This document shows positions 6,835-15,457 of a DNA stretch of 25,789 bases, piece after piece. Under the pieces are notes generated by a model. That model ran no database searches and had not been told where the DNA came from. It worked only from the letters and a program-made list of their open reading frames with translations. Numbering within the stretch: the first letter of the stretch is position 1; the number at the start of each line of letters is the position of its first letter. The translations under genes and the position numbers were made by a program. The stretch comes from Gaiellales bacterium (lineage in GTDB: Bacteria; Actinomycetota; Thermoleophilia; Gaiellales; F1-60-MAGs149), in assembly GCA_030831375.1 (NCBI GenBank), contig JAURLF010000051.1:1-25789 (forward strand). The letters are read 5' to 3'.

Positions 6835-8560
6835 TTCCCCCAGCCTGCGCGAGCGGGTCGGCGGCCGCTGGGCGGTCTCGTGGGCGTTCGCCGCGACCGT
6901 CGTGGTCCTCGCCACGCTGGCCTTCCCGTACGCGACGCCGATCAGCGGCCCCCCGGTGTCGGTGCCGGCGCTGATGGCCCTGGTCGGCGTCGTCGACATC
7001 GTCTCCGTGCTGCTCGTGCCGCTGGCGGGGCTGACGGTGTTCCGCCGGAGGCGCACCCACCCGGTCCCCGTCTGGGCGGTGTTCGCGCTCGGCGCATCGA
7101 TCGCGCTCGTGCGCGAGATCCTGCTGCGCCAGACCCTCGCCGCATTCGACCTCCGCATCGAGTCCGACACCCCGCTGCGGGTGCTCACCATCATGCTGCT
7201 CGGCGGCGCCCTGGCCGTCGGCTTCGCACTGGTGCTCGACGAACTCGAGCGGCTCCGACGCGACATCGACGACGTCAACGAGGGGCTGATCCAGCTGCGC
7301 GAGCAGGAGCGCCTCGGCGACGCGCTGATCGCCTCGATCGAGCGGGTGACGGAAGCGGAGATCGCAGCGGCCGCGAACGCGGTCCTCGACGACATCGGCG
7401 AGCGCATCGAACACGACGGCGCGGACCGCCACGGCGCGGCCCCCGGCGATCTGCGTGCATTCGTCGACGCGCGCCTGCGCCCGCTGAGCGTCGAGCTGTA
7501 CGAGCTCCAGGAGTCGTCCGTGCCGCTGGTGCGGATGCGGGACGTGCTGCGGATCGGGCTGCGCTCGCGCCCTGTCCGGCCGGGCGCCACGGCGCTGCTC
7601 GTCGGCCCGCTGATGCTCGTCTACCAGCTGGAGCGATTCCCGCTCGGCGAGGCGCTGGTGCAGTCAGTGATGCACGCCGCGCTCGTGTACGCCGTGCTCG
7701 CCGTCGTGGCCGTCGCGGTCCGTCACGGGATCATCCGCGGCTTCCAATTGCCCTTGGCCGCGGGCCTCGCGATCGTCGCCACCTCCGCCAAGGTCATCTA
7801 CCTCAATGTCGACGGCCCGCTGATCGGCTCGGGGATCCTGATCGCCAACGGCACCCTGATCGTCACGGCCGTCGTCTCGGTCACGCTGCTCGACGCGCTC
7901 GTCAACAGCCGCACGGCGACCGTGCCGACGATCCGCGCGACCCTCGACGAGCAGACGATCGACGCGATCGCCGAGCGCCGCGAGCTGGTCCGCGTGAGTC
8001 GGGATCTGGCCACCTACGTGCACGGGACGCTGCAGTCGACGCTGCTCTCGGTGGCGTTCGCGATCGAGGACGCGACGCGGACCGGCGACGATCAGCGCGT
8101 CGTCGACGCCCTGCAGGACGCCCGCATGGCGCTCCGCTCCGTGACCGCGACGGACCAGGGGGTCGTCGACGACCTCGAGCAGGAGCTGCGGCGGCGCGCG
8201 GAGCAGTGGCTCGGCTACCTCCAGGTCTCCGTGACCGTCGCCTGCCCGTTCCCGATCCCGCCGGAGGCGATCCGCACCGCGAGCGGCATCATCCAGGAGG
8301 CGCTCGTCAACGCGCGCAAGCACGGCCGCGCGACGCACGTGCGGATCTCCGCCTCCATGGAGGCCCGGGATCTCCTCGTCCTGCGGGTCCGCGATGACGG
8401 CATCGGCCCGCGCGGCGGTGCACGCGGCCTCGGCTCCCGGCAGCTCGACGCGTCCGCCCCGGGGGCCTGGTCGCTGGACCCCAACCCCGAGCGCCCCGGG
8501 GCGACCCTGACGGCGATGCTCAGGCTGCGCGTGCCGGCGCCGACGCAGCCGGCGCCATGA
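6827..8560 (+). CDS. Membrane sensor histidine kinase, NarX/DesK-like
   Basis: A 577-residue kinase for the regulator just upstream. There are two hydrophobic blocks, about residues 16-140 and 255-357, separated by a charged, probably cytoplasmic helical segment (about 141-250). The likely phospho-acceptor is His399 in LATYVHGTLQSTLL, close to the H-x-x-x-Q pattern of HisKA_3-type kinases. The ATPase domain shows an N box (EALVNARKHG, Glu491 and Asn495), a G1 box (VRDDGIGP, Asp523-Gly527) and a G2-like GLGSRQL (534-540). ATG 6827 lies inside the end of the regulator gene. There is no recognisable extracellular ligand domain, so the signal may be sensed within the membrane. The double membrane block with a helical linker between is unusual. 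The call as a kinase is firm; the partner assignment rests on the overlap. Confidence 0.88.
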   Translation: MADSPSLRERVGGRWAVSWAFAATVVVLATLAFPYATPISGPPVSVPALMALVGVVDIVSVLLVPLAGLTVFRRRRTHPVPVWAVFALGASIALVREILLRQTLAAFDLRIESDTPLRVLTIMLLGGALAVGFALVLDELERLRRDIDDVNEGLIQLREQERLGDALIASIERVTEAEIAAAANAVLDDIGERIEHDGADRHGAAPGDLRAFVDARLRPLSVELYELQESSVPLVRMRDVLRIGLRSRPVRPGATALLVGPLMLVYQLERFPLGEALVQSVMHAALVYAVLAVVAVAVRHGIIRGFQLPLAAGLAIVATSAKVIYLNVDGPLIGSGILIANGTLIVTAVVSVTLLDALVNSRTATVPTIRATLDEQTIDAIAERRELVRVSRDLATYVHGTLQSTLLSVAFAIEDATRTGDDQRVVDALQDARMALRSVTATDQGVVDDLEQELRRRAEQWLGYLQVSVTVACPFPIPPEAIRTASGIIQEALVNARKHGRATHVRISASMEARDLLVLRVRDDGIGPRGGARGLGSRQLDASAPGAWSLDPNPERPGATLTAMLRLRVPAPTQPAP

Positions 8561-8600
8561 TGCGCCCCGAGCCGTCAACCCCGTCCGGCTGCAGCGCCCG

Positions 8601-11600
8601 CTAGTCGTCCACAGCGGGTGCCGCTCGCCGCGCGCCCTCCAGATCCAGGTCGGGAAGGATCCGGTCGAGCGGGCGCGGCAGGGTCCAGGTGCGCTCCCCG
8701 AACAGCAGCAGGATCGCAGGCGCCTGGAACAGGACGAGGAGCGCGGCGAGGGCGACGGCGGTGGTCAAGCCGACCCCGAACTGCTTGATCACCGGATCGT
8801 CGACGAGGATGAAGCTCCCGAAGACCGCCATCATGATCAGCGCGGCCGCACCGATCACCTTCGCGCTCGCGGCGAGCCCTTCGCGGACCGCCGCCGCGTG
8901 CGGCACGCCCCTGGCGTGCAGGGCCTGCACGTGGCTGACGAAGAACACCTCGTAATCCATCGACAGGCCGAACAGCGCCGCGAACATCATCAGCGGCACG
9001 TAGCTCGCAATCGGGACCGTCCCGTACGGCGCATCCAGGCCGATCAGGTCGAGGCCGTACCCGTCCTGGAAGACGAGCGTCAGCACGCCGAAGGAGGCCA
9101 CCGCCGAGAGGATGTTCGTGATCGCCGCCTGCACGGCCACCAGGATCGAGCGGAAGGCGACCACGAGCAGCAGGAAGCTGATGATGACCACGGCGAGGAT
9201 CACGAACGGCAGGCGCTTGGTGATCAGCGCGGCCAGGTCGACGTTGCCCGCGGTGGTGCCGCCGACGCTGACCGTCATGCCGGGGCCGGTCGCCGGCGGG
9301 ATGACCGCGTCCCGCAGCTCCTCCACGAGCGCGGCCGTCGCCGGATCCGCCGGACGCGTCCCGGCGATGACCGAGAGGATCACGGCGTCCCCCGCGTCGT
9401 TGATCGTCGGCTGCACCACGCGCTCGACGTTGGCGGGTGCCGCCAGCGCGTCCTGAAGTCGGACGATGCGCGGATCGGTGCCGCGCTCGTCGCCTCCGGC
9501 CTTCGTCATCTCGGCGGTCAGCTCGTCCTGCAGGGCGAGGGCCTGGTCCTGCTCGGCCTCCGCGGCCTGCTTCTGCGCCTCGAGCTCATCGGCCTGCGCC
9601 TGCAGTGCCGCGCCCCGAGCGTTCAGCGATGCCGCCTCGCGCTCCAGCGCCGCGACCTGCCGCCGCAGGGCGGCCTCCTGCCGCTCGAGCGTCGCCGCCG
9701 CGGCCTGCACGGTCGCCGCCTGCGCCGTCACCTGCGCGGCGCGTGCCACCGCCGTCTGCGTCTGGCGCGTCAGCACGGCCGCGCGCCGCGCGTTCGCCGC
9801 GAGCTCGCGCTCGGCCACGGCCAGCGCCGCGGTCGCCGCGGCGAGCAGCGCGTCGACGCGGCTGAGCGCGCGCTGCAGGGCCGCCTCTGCCAACGGGTTC
9901 CCCGCGGCGGACGCGATCGCCGCCCGCAGTTCCGCCTCCTCCGCCTGCAGGCTGGCGATCTCCGCCGTCAGCGTCGAGGCGCGGGCGGTGAGCCGCGCGC
10001 TGGCGGCCTGCAGGAGCGCCGCGCGGCCGCGCAGCCGTTCGGCCTGCCGCGCGAGCGCTCCGGCCTCGGCGCGGATGCGCGCCTCCTGACGGCGCAGGTC
10101 CGCCGCACGCCGAGCGAGCTCCTCGGCCTGTCGGACGAGCGCGTCTCGCTGACGCGCGAGCTCGGCGGCCTCGGCCTCGAGCACCTCCTGCTCGGCCGTG
10201 AGCTCGTCGGCCGCGGCCGTCAGGGCGGCCTGCTGCTCCTCGAGGTCGGCCTTGAGCGCCATCGCCTCGTCGTACTGGCTCTGGTACGCGTCGCTCGCGT
10301 GCGCCGGCGGGTCGAGCGTGACGGCGACCACGAGCGGCCCGTTGTACCCGGGGCCGAACCCGTCGGAGAGCAGGTCGAAGGCCTGGCGCTCGGTGGTGTC
10401 CGGCGAGGTCACGCCGACATCCTCCTGTCCGAGCGCGAGCGTGGCGACGGGGATCATCAGCGGCACGAGGATGGCGGCGGCGATCAGGCACGAGCGACGC
10501 GGGTGCCGCGTCGCGATCTCCGCACCGCGCGTCCAGACCGACGGCTCCGACGGCGGCCGCTCCGGGCCGCGCCGCGACGGCAGGCGAACGCGGTCGACGG
10601 CGCCGCCGAGCACCGCCAGGACCGCCGGGAGCAGCGTGATGGCGGCGAGGACGGCGGTGAGGACGGCGATCGCGCAGGCGTAGCCGAGCGACGTGACGAA
10701 CGGGATGCCCGCCACGGCGAGCGCGAGCAGGGCGACCATCACCGTGCCGCCCGCGAAGACGATCGCGCCGCCGCTGGTGGCCACGGCCTCCGCGATCGAG
10801 GCTCGCGGATCCATGCCGTCCCGACGCATCTGCTGGCGGTGCCGTGAGATCAGAAACAGCGAGTAGTCGATCCCGACGCCGAGCCCGATCATGGTCGCGA
10901 GGGTCGGAGCGATCGACGCGATCGAGATGACATGCCCGAACAGGCCGACGACGGCCAGGCCGATCGTCAGCCCGAAGACGGCGGTCAGGATCGGCAGACC
11001 CATCGCCACGAGGCTGCCGAAGGTGAAGGCGAGGATCACCATCGCGGCGATCAGCCCGATCACCTCGCTGGATTCCGTGCCCTGCACCGACAGGGTGGCG
11101 CCGACCGGTCCGCCGACGGCGACCTCCATCCCCGCTGCGCGGCCGCGCTCCGTGCCGATCCGGTAGACCTCCTGCGCGGTGGCCTCGTCGAGATTCGCGC
11201 TGTCGATGGTCAGCAGCACCGGCATCACCGCGTAGCGCCCGTCGTCGCTCACCAGCCCGGCGGCCTCGTTCGCGAACGGGTTCGTCACCGAGAACACATC
11301 GGGCAGTCCGGCCAGCTCGTCGTAGGTGTCGGTGATCGCCTGCTGGTTGGGCCCGCCGTCGGCGAGCGACCCGCTCGCCACGTGGAAGACGATCGGACTG
11401 CTGCCGTTCTCCTGCGGCGAGAAGCGCTCGGCGAGGAGGTCGTATGCCGCCTGGCTGTCGGTCCCCGGCAGCGCGAGGTCGTTGCTCGTGACGGCACCCA
11501 CGCGTCCGACGACCAGGGTCATCGCGACGGCGAGGACGACCCAGATGAGGATCACGACCCAGCGGAAGCGGACGCTGAAGGCGCCGAGCCCGTGCAGCAG

Positions 11601-11612
11601 TCGGCCGAGCAT
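8601..11612 (-). CDS. MMPL/RND-family transporter with a large coiled-coil insert
   Basis: A 1003-residue membrane protein with two copies of the MMPL module. Each has a first helix, a large outside loop and a five-helix bundle; the signature segments are GLGVGIDYSLFLISRHR (244-260) and GLSMDYEVFFVSHVQ. MMPL proteins export lipids, glycolipids or other hydrophobic compounds using the proton gradient. The second outside loop carries an insertion of about 270 residues (roughly 445-715) made almost entirely of Ala, Glu, Arg, Gln and Leu in heptad-like spacing, which should form long alpha-helical hairpins outside the membrane. Such a loop is absent from typical MMPL proteins of 700-750 residues. 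ATG 11612 is chosen because the conserved first helix begins directly after it; a GGAGG lies about 9 nt upstream. It converges with the sensor kinase gene, leaving 40 nt between stops. Confidence 0.9.
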   Translation of the reverse strand: MLGRLLHGLGAFSVRFRWVVILIWVVLAVAMTLVVGRVGAVTSNDLALPGTDSQAAYDLLAERFSPQENGSSPIVFHVASGSLADGGPNQQAITDTYDELAGLPDVFSVTNPFANEAAGLVSDDGRYAVMPVLLTIDSANLDEATAQEVYRIGTERGRAAGMEVAVGGPVGATLSVQGTESSEVIGLIAAMVILAFTFGSLVAMGLPILTAVFGLTIGLAVVGLFGHVISIASIAPTLATMIGLGVGIDYSLFLISRHRQQMRRDGMDPRASIAEAVATSGGAIVFAGGTVMVALLALAVAGIPFVTSLGYACAIAVLTAVLAAITLLPAVLAVLGGAVDRVRLPSRRGPERPPSEPSVWTRGAEIATRHPRRSCLIAAAILVPLMIPVATLALGQEDVGVTSPDTTERQAFDLLSDGFGPGYNGPLVVAVTLDPPAHASDAYQSQYDEAMALKADLEEQQAALTAAADELTAEQEVLEAEAAELARQRDALVRQAEELARRAADLRRQEARIRAEAGALARQAERLRGRAALLQAASARLTARASTLTAEIASLQAEEAELRAAIASAAGNPLAEAALQRALSRVDALLAAATAALAVAERELAANARRAAVLTRQTQTAVARAAQVTAQAATVQAAAATLERQEAALRRQVAALEREAASLNARGAALQAQADELEAQKQAAEAEQDQALALQDELTAEMTKAGGDERGTDPRIVRLQDALAAPANVERVVQPTINDAGDAVILSVIAGTRPADPATAALVEELRDAVIPPATGPGMTVSVGGTTAGNVDLAALITKRLPFVILAVVIISFLLLVVAFRSILVAVQAAITNILSAVASFGVLTLVFQDGYGLDLIGLDAPYGTVPIASYVPLMMFAALFGLSMDYEVFFVSHVQALHARGVPHAAAVREGLAASAKVIGAAALIMMAVFGSFILVDDPVIKQFGVGLTTAVALAALLVLFQAPAILLLFGERTWTLPRPLDRILPDLDLEGARRAAPAVDD

Positions 11613-11665
11613 CAGCCCCGCGCCTCCGCCCCGTCGCCGCAGAGCCCGGTGTGGAGAACCAGCAT
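11612..11665 (-). CDS. Possible 17-residue leader ORF coupled to the MMPL start
   Basis: An ATG at 11665, 9 nt after a TAGGGT hexamer, opens a frame encoding MLVLHTGLCGDGAEARG. Its TGA overlaps the ATG of the MMPL gene by one base (TGATG). If the transcript starts near 11668, this ATG lies at the very 5' end and could be read as a leaderless start, with ribosomes re-initiating on the MMPL gene. Such short frames arise by chance in GC-rich DNA, so this is a suggestion only; the composition is unremarkable. Confidence 0.3.
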   Translation of the reverse strand: MLVLHTGLCGDGAEARG

Positions 11666-11674
11666 CGCCGGTTC

Positions 11675-11680
11675 ACCCTA
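11675..11680 (-). promoter_or_regulatory. Candidate -10 hexamer TAGGGT for the MMPL gene
   Basis: TAGGGT on the minus strand gives an expected transcript start near 11668, about 56 nt before the MMPL ATG. The same hexamer precedes the isochorismatase-family gene at 25025. No convincing -35 is seen. Confidence 0.45.
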
Positions 11681-11701
11681 CGAAGAAATCCGCACCCCCG
11701 A

Positions 11702-11716
11702 GGGGGGAAACCCCCC
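11702..11716 (-). terminator. G6-C6 hairpin after the GH5 gene
   Basis: Six G and six C residues flank a 3-nt loop, 20 nt past the stop of the minus-strand GH5 gene. On that strand the stem is followed by a GC-rich stretch and then ATTTCTT. The short perfect stem would suit a terminator separating the GH5 gene from the MMPL promoter at 11675-11680. Confidence 0.45.
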
Positions 11717-11736
11717 ACCCGCGTGCACCACGGGGC

Positions 11737-13272
11737 TCATCGCACCGCTCGCCCCGCGGACCCATTCCGCAGCTCACGGCCTTCGCCGCGCGAGGACGCG
11801 CCGACCCGGGCCGACCCGGTCGGCGCGACTCGCCGGACCCGCAGCGTGCGCTTCCAGACGACCCTGCCGGACCGCTGCAGCTCGACGCGCCAACGGCCGG
11901 CCGGCACGCGCACGCGGCAGATCGTCGACGCGCCCTTGACCGCGCAGCGCCCACGGCGGACCACGCCGCCGCGGCGCGTCCGGACGGTGTACCCCGGCCG
12001 CGTATTGGGGACGCGGACGACGATCGTCCGCCCGACGACCCGCACCCGCGGCCGCGCGGAGGTCGCGACCCCGCCCGCGCCGGACGATCCGGCCGGAGGC
12101 GTGGCCCCCGTCGTCGCCGCGCCGCGGCGCATCAGCGACGAAAGGAGCGCCATCTTCTCCGCCTGGATGGTGATCCAGTCGTCCATGAGCACGCCGCCGG
12201 TGTCGCCCGAGTTCGGGTTCCACGCCCAGAAGGTCCAGTTCATGCCGCGCTCCGCCAGGTAGTCGGCGAACTGGGTGATCCACTGCCCTTCGACGGTCGC
12301 CGGATCGACCTGCTTGGCGCCGAACTCGCCGATCAGGATCGGCGCGATGCCCGACTCGTGGATGTAGCCGAACCCCTTCTGCCAGCGGTCGGCGAGCGTC
12401 GCCGCCATGTTCGGGTCGGAGAACCACGGCTGGGGGTAGACCTCCGGGCCGTACTCATGCGGCGAGTAGACCAGGCGATTGGCGACGGGCAGCCGGACCG
12501 GGTTGGCGCGCACGCCCTCGAGGTTGCCGCCCCACCAGTGCCGATCGAGTTCCTGCCCGCCGACGACCGGCCCCTCGATACCCTCGACCACGATCAGCCA
12601 GTGCGGCGCGATCGCCTGGACGGCGGCGCCGGCGCGCTCGGCGGCTCGGCGCCAGTCGTTGGCGGCCCCCGTGCCCCAGGTGGCCTCGCCGTGCGGCTCG
12701 TTCTTGAGGTCGGCGGCGACGACGTTCGCGGTGCGCGCGTAGCGCGTCGCGAGCAGACGCCAGGTCGCCACCCAGTCATCCTCGCTGTAGCCGCCGAGGC
12801 CGTACCAGAGCGGATGCGTGAACGAGTCGTCCGTCGTCGAGTGGTTGTCGAGGATGACCATCAGGTCGTTGCGGCCCGCCTCCGCGATGATCTCGTCCAT
12901 CACCTCGAGCGGCGCCTTCCCCTGCAGCGCCGCATTGCGGCCGTTGCCGAAGTCGATCCCGCTGGTCGTCGACGACCCCACCATCTGCAGCGAGAACGGC
13001 AGTCGGATCGTGTTGAACCCCTGCCCGCGGATCTGGGCGAGCATCGACCGGTAGTCGCGCGACCAGAGGCCATGCGGCGCGTGCGTCGAGGTCTCGAACC
13101 CGAACCAGTTCACACCCTGGAGCACGACCCGATCGCCATTGGCGTCGACGATCGCGTTGCCGCTGGTGGTGAGCGGGGGTCGCACACCGGCAACGGCGAC
13201 GGCCGGGGCGCTGAGCGTCGCGAGGACGCCGATGGCGATGAGCAGGGTGCGATACAGGTGACACAGGCGCAT
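11737..13272 (-). CDS. Secreted glycoside hydrolase family 5 (cellulase-like)
   Basis: A 511-residue exported glycosidase. The signal peptide spans about residues 1-29, with arginines, a core LLIAIGVLATL and then AVAVAG. The (beta/alpha)8 domain (about 30-385) shows GVNWFGFET near the first strand and GFNTIRLPFS. The acid/base is Glu192 in LKNEPHG, followed by VYSPHEYGPEVYP. The nucleophile is Glu316 in LIGEFGAK, and FWAWNPNSGDTGG comes near the last strand, all as in GH5 endoglucanases. A serine/glycine/alanine linker (about 384-405) leads to a C-terminal module of some 75 residues that is strongly basic (RTRRGGVVRRGR and similar). Start ATG 13272 is chosen over a longer frame from 13314 because the signal peptide begins there and a GAGG lies just upstream. 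Substrate is probably a beta-1,4-glucan or mannan. Confidence 0.9.
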   Translation of the reverse strand: MRLCHLYRTLLIAIGVLATLSAPAVAVAGVRPPLTTSGNAIVDANGDRVVLQGVNWFGFETSTHAPHGLWSRDYRSMLAQIRGQGFNTIRLPFSLQMVGSSTTSGIDFGNGRNAALQGKAPLEVMDEIIAEAGRNDLMVILDNHSTTDDSFTHPLWYGLGGYSEDDWVATWRLLATRYARTANVVAADLKNEPHGEATWGTGAANDWRRAAERAGAAVQAIAPHWLIVVEGIEGPVVGGQELDRHWWGGNLEGVRANPVRLPVANRLVYSPHEYGPEVYPQPWFSDPNMAATLADRWQKGFGYIHESGIAPILIGEFGAKQVDPATVEGQWITQFADYLAERGMNWTFWAWNPNSGDTGGVLMDDWITIQAEKMALLSSLMRRGAATTGATPPAGSSGAGGVATSARPRVRVVGRTIVVRVPNTRPGYTVRTRRGGVVRRGRCAVKGASTICRVRVPAGRWRVELQRSGRVVWKRTLRVRRVAPTGSARVGASSRGEGRELRNGSAGRAVR

Positions 13273-13352
13273 GGAGTCCTCAACCGGGCGGGAACAGGGT
13301 CGACGCCCACTCAACCACCTCGAGCGACACCGGACGGTGGGGAACCCCTCGC

Positions 13353-13368
13353 CGGCCGGAACGGGCCG
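13353..13368 (-). terminator. Weak terminator-like hairpin after the FAD oxidase gene
   Basis: CGGCC and GGCCG arms (5 bp) flank a 6-nt loop, 7 nt beyond the stop of the minus-strand oxidase gene. The stem is short and there is no T-tract, so attenuation rather than full termination may be the most it does. Confidence 0.25.
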
Positions 13369-13375
13369 ACCGCTG

Positions 13376-14749
13376 CTAGCCCGGTGGCACCTTCGCGCCC
13401 GGGTTCATGATGCCGTGCGGGTCGAGCACCGCCTTCAGGCGCGCCTGGACGGCGAGCAGCGCCGGGTCCTGCTCGGCCGCGGCCTCGGCCTTGAAGCGGC
13501 CGACGCCGTGCTCGCCGGTGATCGATCCGCCGAGCGAGCGGGCGAGCGCGAACAGTCGCGGCGCGGCCGCCGTGGCCCGTTCGAGCTGGCGCGGATCCGA
13601 GCGGTCGAACATGAACGAGGCGTGGAGGTTGCCGTCGCCGGCGTGGCCCCAACTGGTCGTCTCGAGCCCGATCTCGTCACCGAGGGCCCGCACCGCGAGG
13701 ACGGCCTCGGCGAGGCGGTCGACGGGGACGGCGATGTCCTCGCTGAGCTTGCCGCCGTGGCGGGCGAGGACGCCGAGGGAGACGCCGTCGCGCCACGCCC
13801 AGATCGGCGCGGCCTCGTCGGGGCCGGGGGCGATCAGGTCGCTCGCCGTGGGGCGCAGCATGTCCGCGATCAGGTCGCGCTCGGCCGTGGCGCCCGTGAG
13901 CGTGCCGTCGGCCTCGGCGAGCACGGCGAACTCCGCGTCGGCGGGCAGAACGCCCGGGTAGGTCGCGCGCGCCGCCTCGATCGCACCGCGGTCGAGGAAC
14001 TCGAGGGCGGACGGCACGACGCCGCTCGCCATGGCCAGGGAGACGGCGTCGGCGCCGTCCCGGGCCGACCCGAACACGGCCAGCACGGGCAGCCGCGCCT
14101 CGGGCTCCGGGATCAGGCGCAGCCAGACCGCGGTGACGATCCCGAGCGCGCCCTCCGAGCCGACGAGGAGCGAGCGCAGGTCGAGCGTGGAGACGTCCTT
14201 CGGCAGGCCCGCGCCGGTGCGCACGAGCTCGCCCGTGCCGAGCACCGCCTCGAGCGCCATCACCCAGCGACCCGTCACGCCGTACTTGAAGCAGTGCGGC
14301 CCGCCCGCGTTCGTGGCGACGTTGCCGCCGATCTGCGACTGCTCGCCGGCGCCCGGGTCGGGTGGGAACCAGAGCGCATCCTCGCGGGCGAGCCGCCGCA
14401 CCTCCGCGGTGGTGACGCCCGCCTCGACGGCGATCGACCAGCGCTCGGGGCGGCGCTCGCGCACGCTGCGCAGCCGGTCGAGCGACACGACCACCGATCC
14501 CAGAACCGGCACGGCGCCGGCGGCGTAGCCCGTGCCGCCGCCACGCGGCACGAGCGGCACCCGGTGCGCGCCCGCCCAGCGCACGACGTCGCGCACCTCC
14601 TCGGCCGTGCCGGGACGCACCACCGCCTCGGCCGCCCCGACCACCGCGGCGCTCTCCGTGCCGTCCTGCAGCCAGCCGCGGTCGGCGACGGGCGCCTCGA
14701 CCCAGTCTGCCCCGACGAGGCGGGCGAGATCGTCGGCGAGCGGGCTCAC
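13376..14749 (-). CDS. FAD-linked oxidase, GlcD/D-lactate dehydrogenase type
   Basis: A 457-residue flavoenzyme of the vanillyl-alcohol-oxidase fold that would oxidise a 2-hydroxy acid such as glycolate or D-lactate. The FAD-binding half has VVRPGTAEEV and PRGGGTGYAAGA (about 69-79), then NVATNAGGPHCFKYGVT and LVGSEGALGIVT. The C-terminal half contains the metal/substrate motif HAGDGNLH (369-376) and GEHGVGRFK (about 412-420), ending in the typical HGIMNPGAK. The length is normal for GlcD. The start is GTG 14749, overlapping the stop of the DUF3891 gene by four bases (GTGA), so the two are translationally coupled. No GlcE/GlcF subunit genes are adjacent, suggesting a single-subunit enzyme; the electron acceptor is unknown. 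Confidence 0.92.
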   Translation of the reverse strand: MSPLADDLARLVGADWVEAPVADRGWLQDGTESAAVVGAAEAVVRPGTAEEVRDVVRWAGAHRVPLVPRGGGTGYAAGAVPVLGSVVVSLDRLRSVRERRPERWSIAVEAGVTTAEVRRLAREDALWFPPDPGAGEQSQIGGNVATNAGGPHCFKYGVTGRWVMALEAVLGTGELVRTGAGLPKDVSTLDLRSLLVGSEGALGIVTAVWLRLIPEPEARLPVLAVFGSARDGADAVSLAMASGVVPSALEFLDRGAIEAARATYPGVLPADAEFAVLAEADGTLTGATAERDLIADMLRPTASDLIAPGPDEAAPIWAWRDGVSLGVLARHGGKLSEDIAVPVDRLAEAVLAVRALGDEIGLETTSWGHAGDGNLHASFMFDRSDPRQLERATAAAPRLFALARSLGGSITGEHGVGRFKAEAAAEQDPALLAVQARLKAVLDPHGIMNPGAKVPPG

Positions 14750-15450
14750 GGGGCGGGCACCAGGTCGATCTCGCGAAGGCCGTGGTCGAGGACCGCGTGC
14801 GGTGCGGCGCGGGCGACCCGGGTGACCGGCACGGCGACCCGGCGCGGCGCGGGCAGGAGCGCGGCGGGCAGCCGCACGGATCCGTCGGCCATGCGCTCGG
14901 CGTCCGCCTCGTCGCCGTCAGGGCGCTCCACGGCGAGTGCGTCCTCCTCCGGCCAGCCCACGACCCACAACGACAGCAGGTCGACGAGCGCGCACAGCCG
15001 CTGGTCCCGCTCGAGGTCGGCCGGGGCGACGCCGACGGCCGCGGCCTGCCGGTCGGCGGTCGCCCGCCAGCGCGCGACGACGCGGTCGCGCTCGTCGGCG
15101 AGGTCCGGATCGGGCACAGGGCGCGCGCCATGCAGCCACGCGACGTGGCGGGCCACCACGGCCTCGGCGTAGGGGTGGTGCTCACCGGCGCGGCGGACGG
15201 ATTCGTCCGACAGGGCGAGGTGCTCGACGAGCGCGAGATCGAGGAACGTCTCGGGGCCGCCGTCGGGTCCGGGCAGCGGGCCGCGGTCGCGCTCCAGCCA
15301 GCCGTCGTCGTGGTGCAGGACGGCGGCCCGGAAGCCGTCGCCGGGGCCGCGCGGGCGCTCATCGAGGCAGGCGAGGATGTCCGCGGCGAGGCGGCCGTGG
15401 TCGGGCTGGCGCACCAGCTCCCAGCCGTCGTCGGTAGGGCGCCGGATCAT
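14746..15450 (-). CDS. DUF3891 family protein
   Basis: A 234-residue cytoplasmic protein matching what I remember of DUF3891: an opening RQPDHGRLAADIL, then AAVLHHDDGWLERD, EHLALSDESV and HHPYAEAVVARHVAWLHG. The run of His and Asp residues (His-His-Asp-Asp, His-His) resembles an HD-domain-like metal site, so a hydrolase is possible, but no activity is established to my knowledge. ATG 15450 lies 7 nt after a TAGAGT hexamer and has no ribosome binding site, pointing to a leaderless mRNA. It is coupled to the oxidase gene through a GTGA overlap and divergent from the acyl-CoA ligase gene, only 25 nt between starts. Confidence 0.8.
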   Translation of the reverse strand: MIRRPTDDGWELVRQPDHGRLAADILACLDERPRGPGDGFRAAVLHHDDGWLERDRGPLPGPDGGPETFLDLALVEHLALSDESVRRAGEHHPYAEAVVARHVAWLHGARPVPDPDLADERDRVVARWRATADRQAAAVGVAPADLERDQRLCALVDLLSLWVVGWPEEDALAVERPDGDEADAERMADGSVRLPAALLPAPRRVAVPVTRVARAAPHAVLDHGLREIDLVPAP

Positions 15451-15457
15451 CGAGGCC

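Noticed and set aside
8561..8600. Terminator between the convergent sensor kinase and MMPL genes
   Set aside because: The best hairpin (8570-8574 with 8586-8590) has only 5 bp and an 11-nt loop, too weak to call.
8898..10847. A 649-codon plus-strand frame opposite the MMPL gene
   Set aside because: Low-complexity Arg/Gly/Asp/Gln translation opposite the coiled-coil coding region; no start signal or recognisable motif.
11326..13410. A 694-codon plus-strand frame opposite the GH5 gene
   Set aside because: Runs across the GH5 gene, the intergenic hairpin and part of the MMPL gene, with no protein-like features; GH5 catalytic motifs define the real strand.
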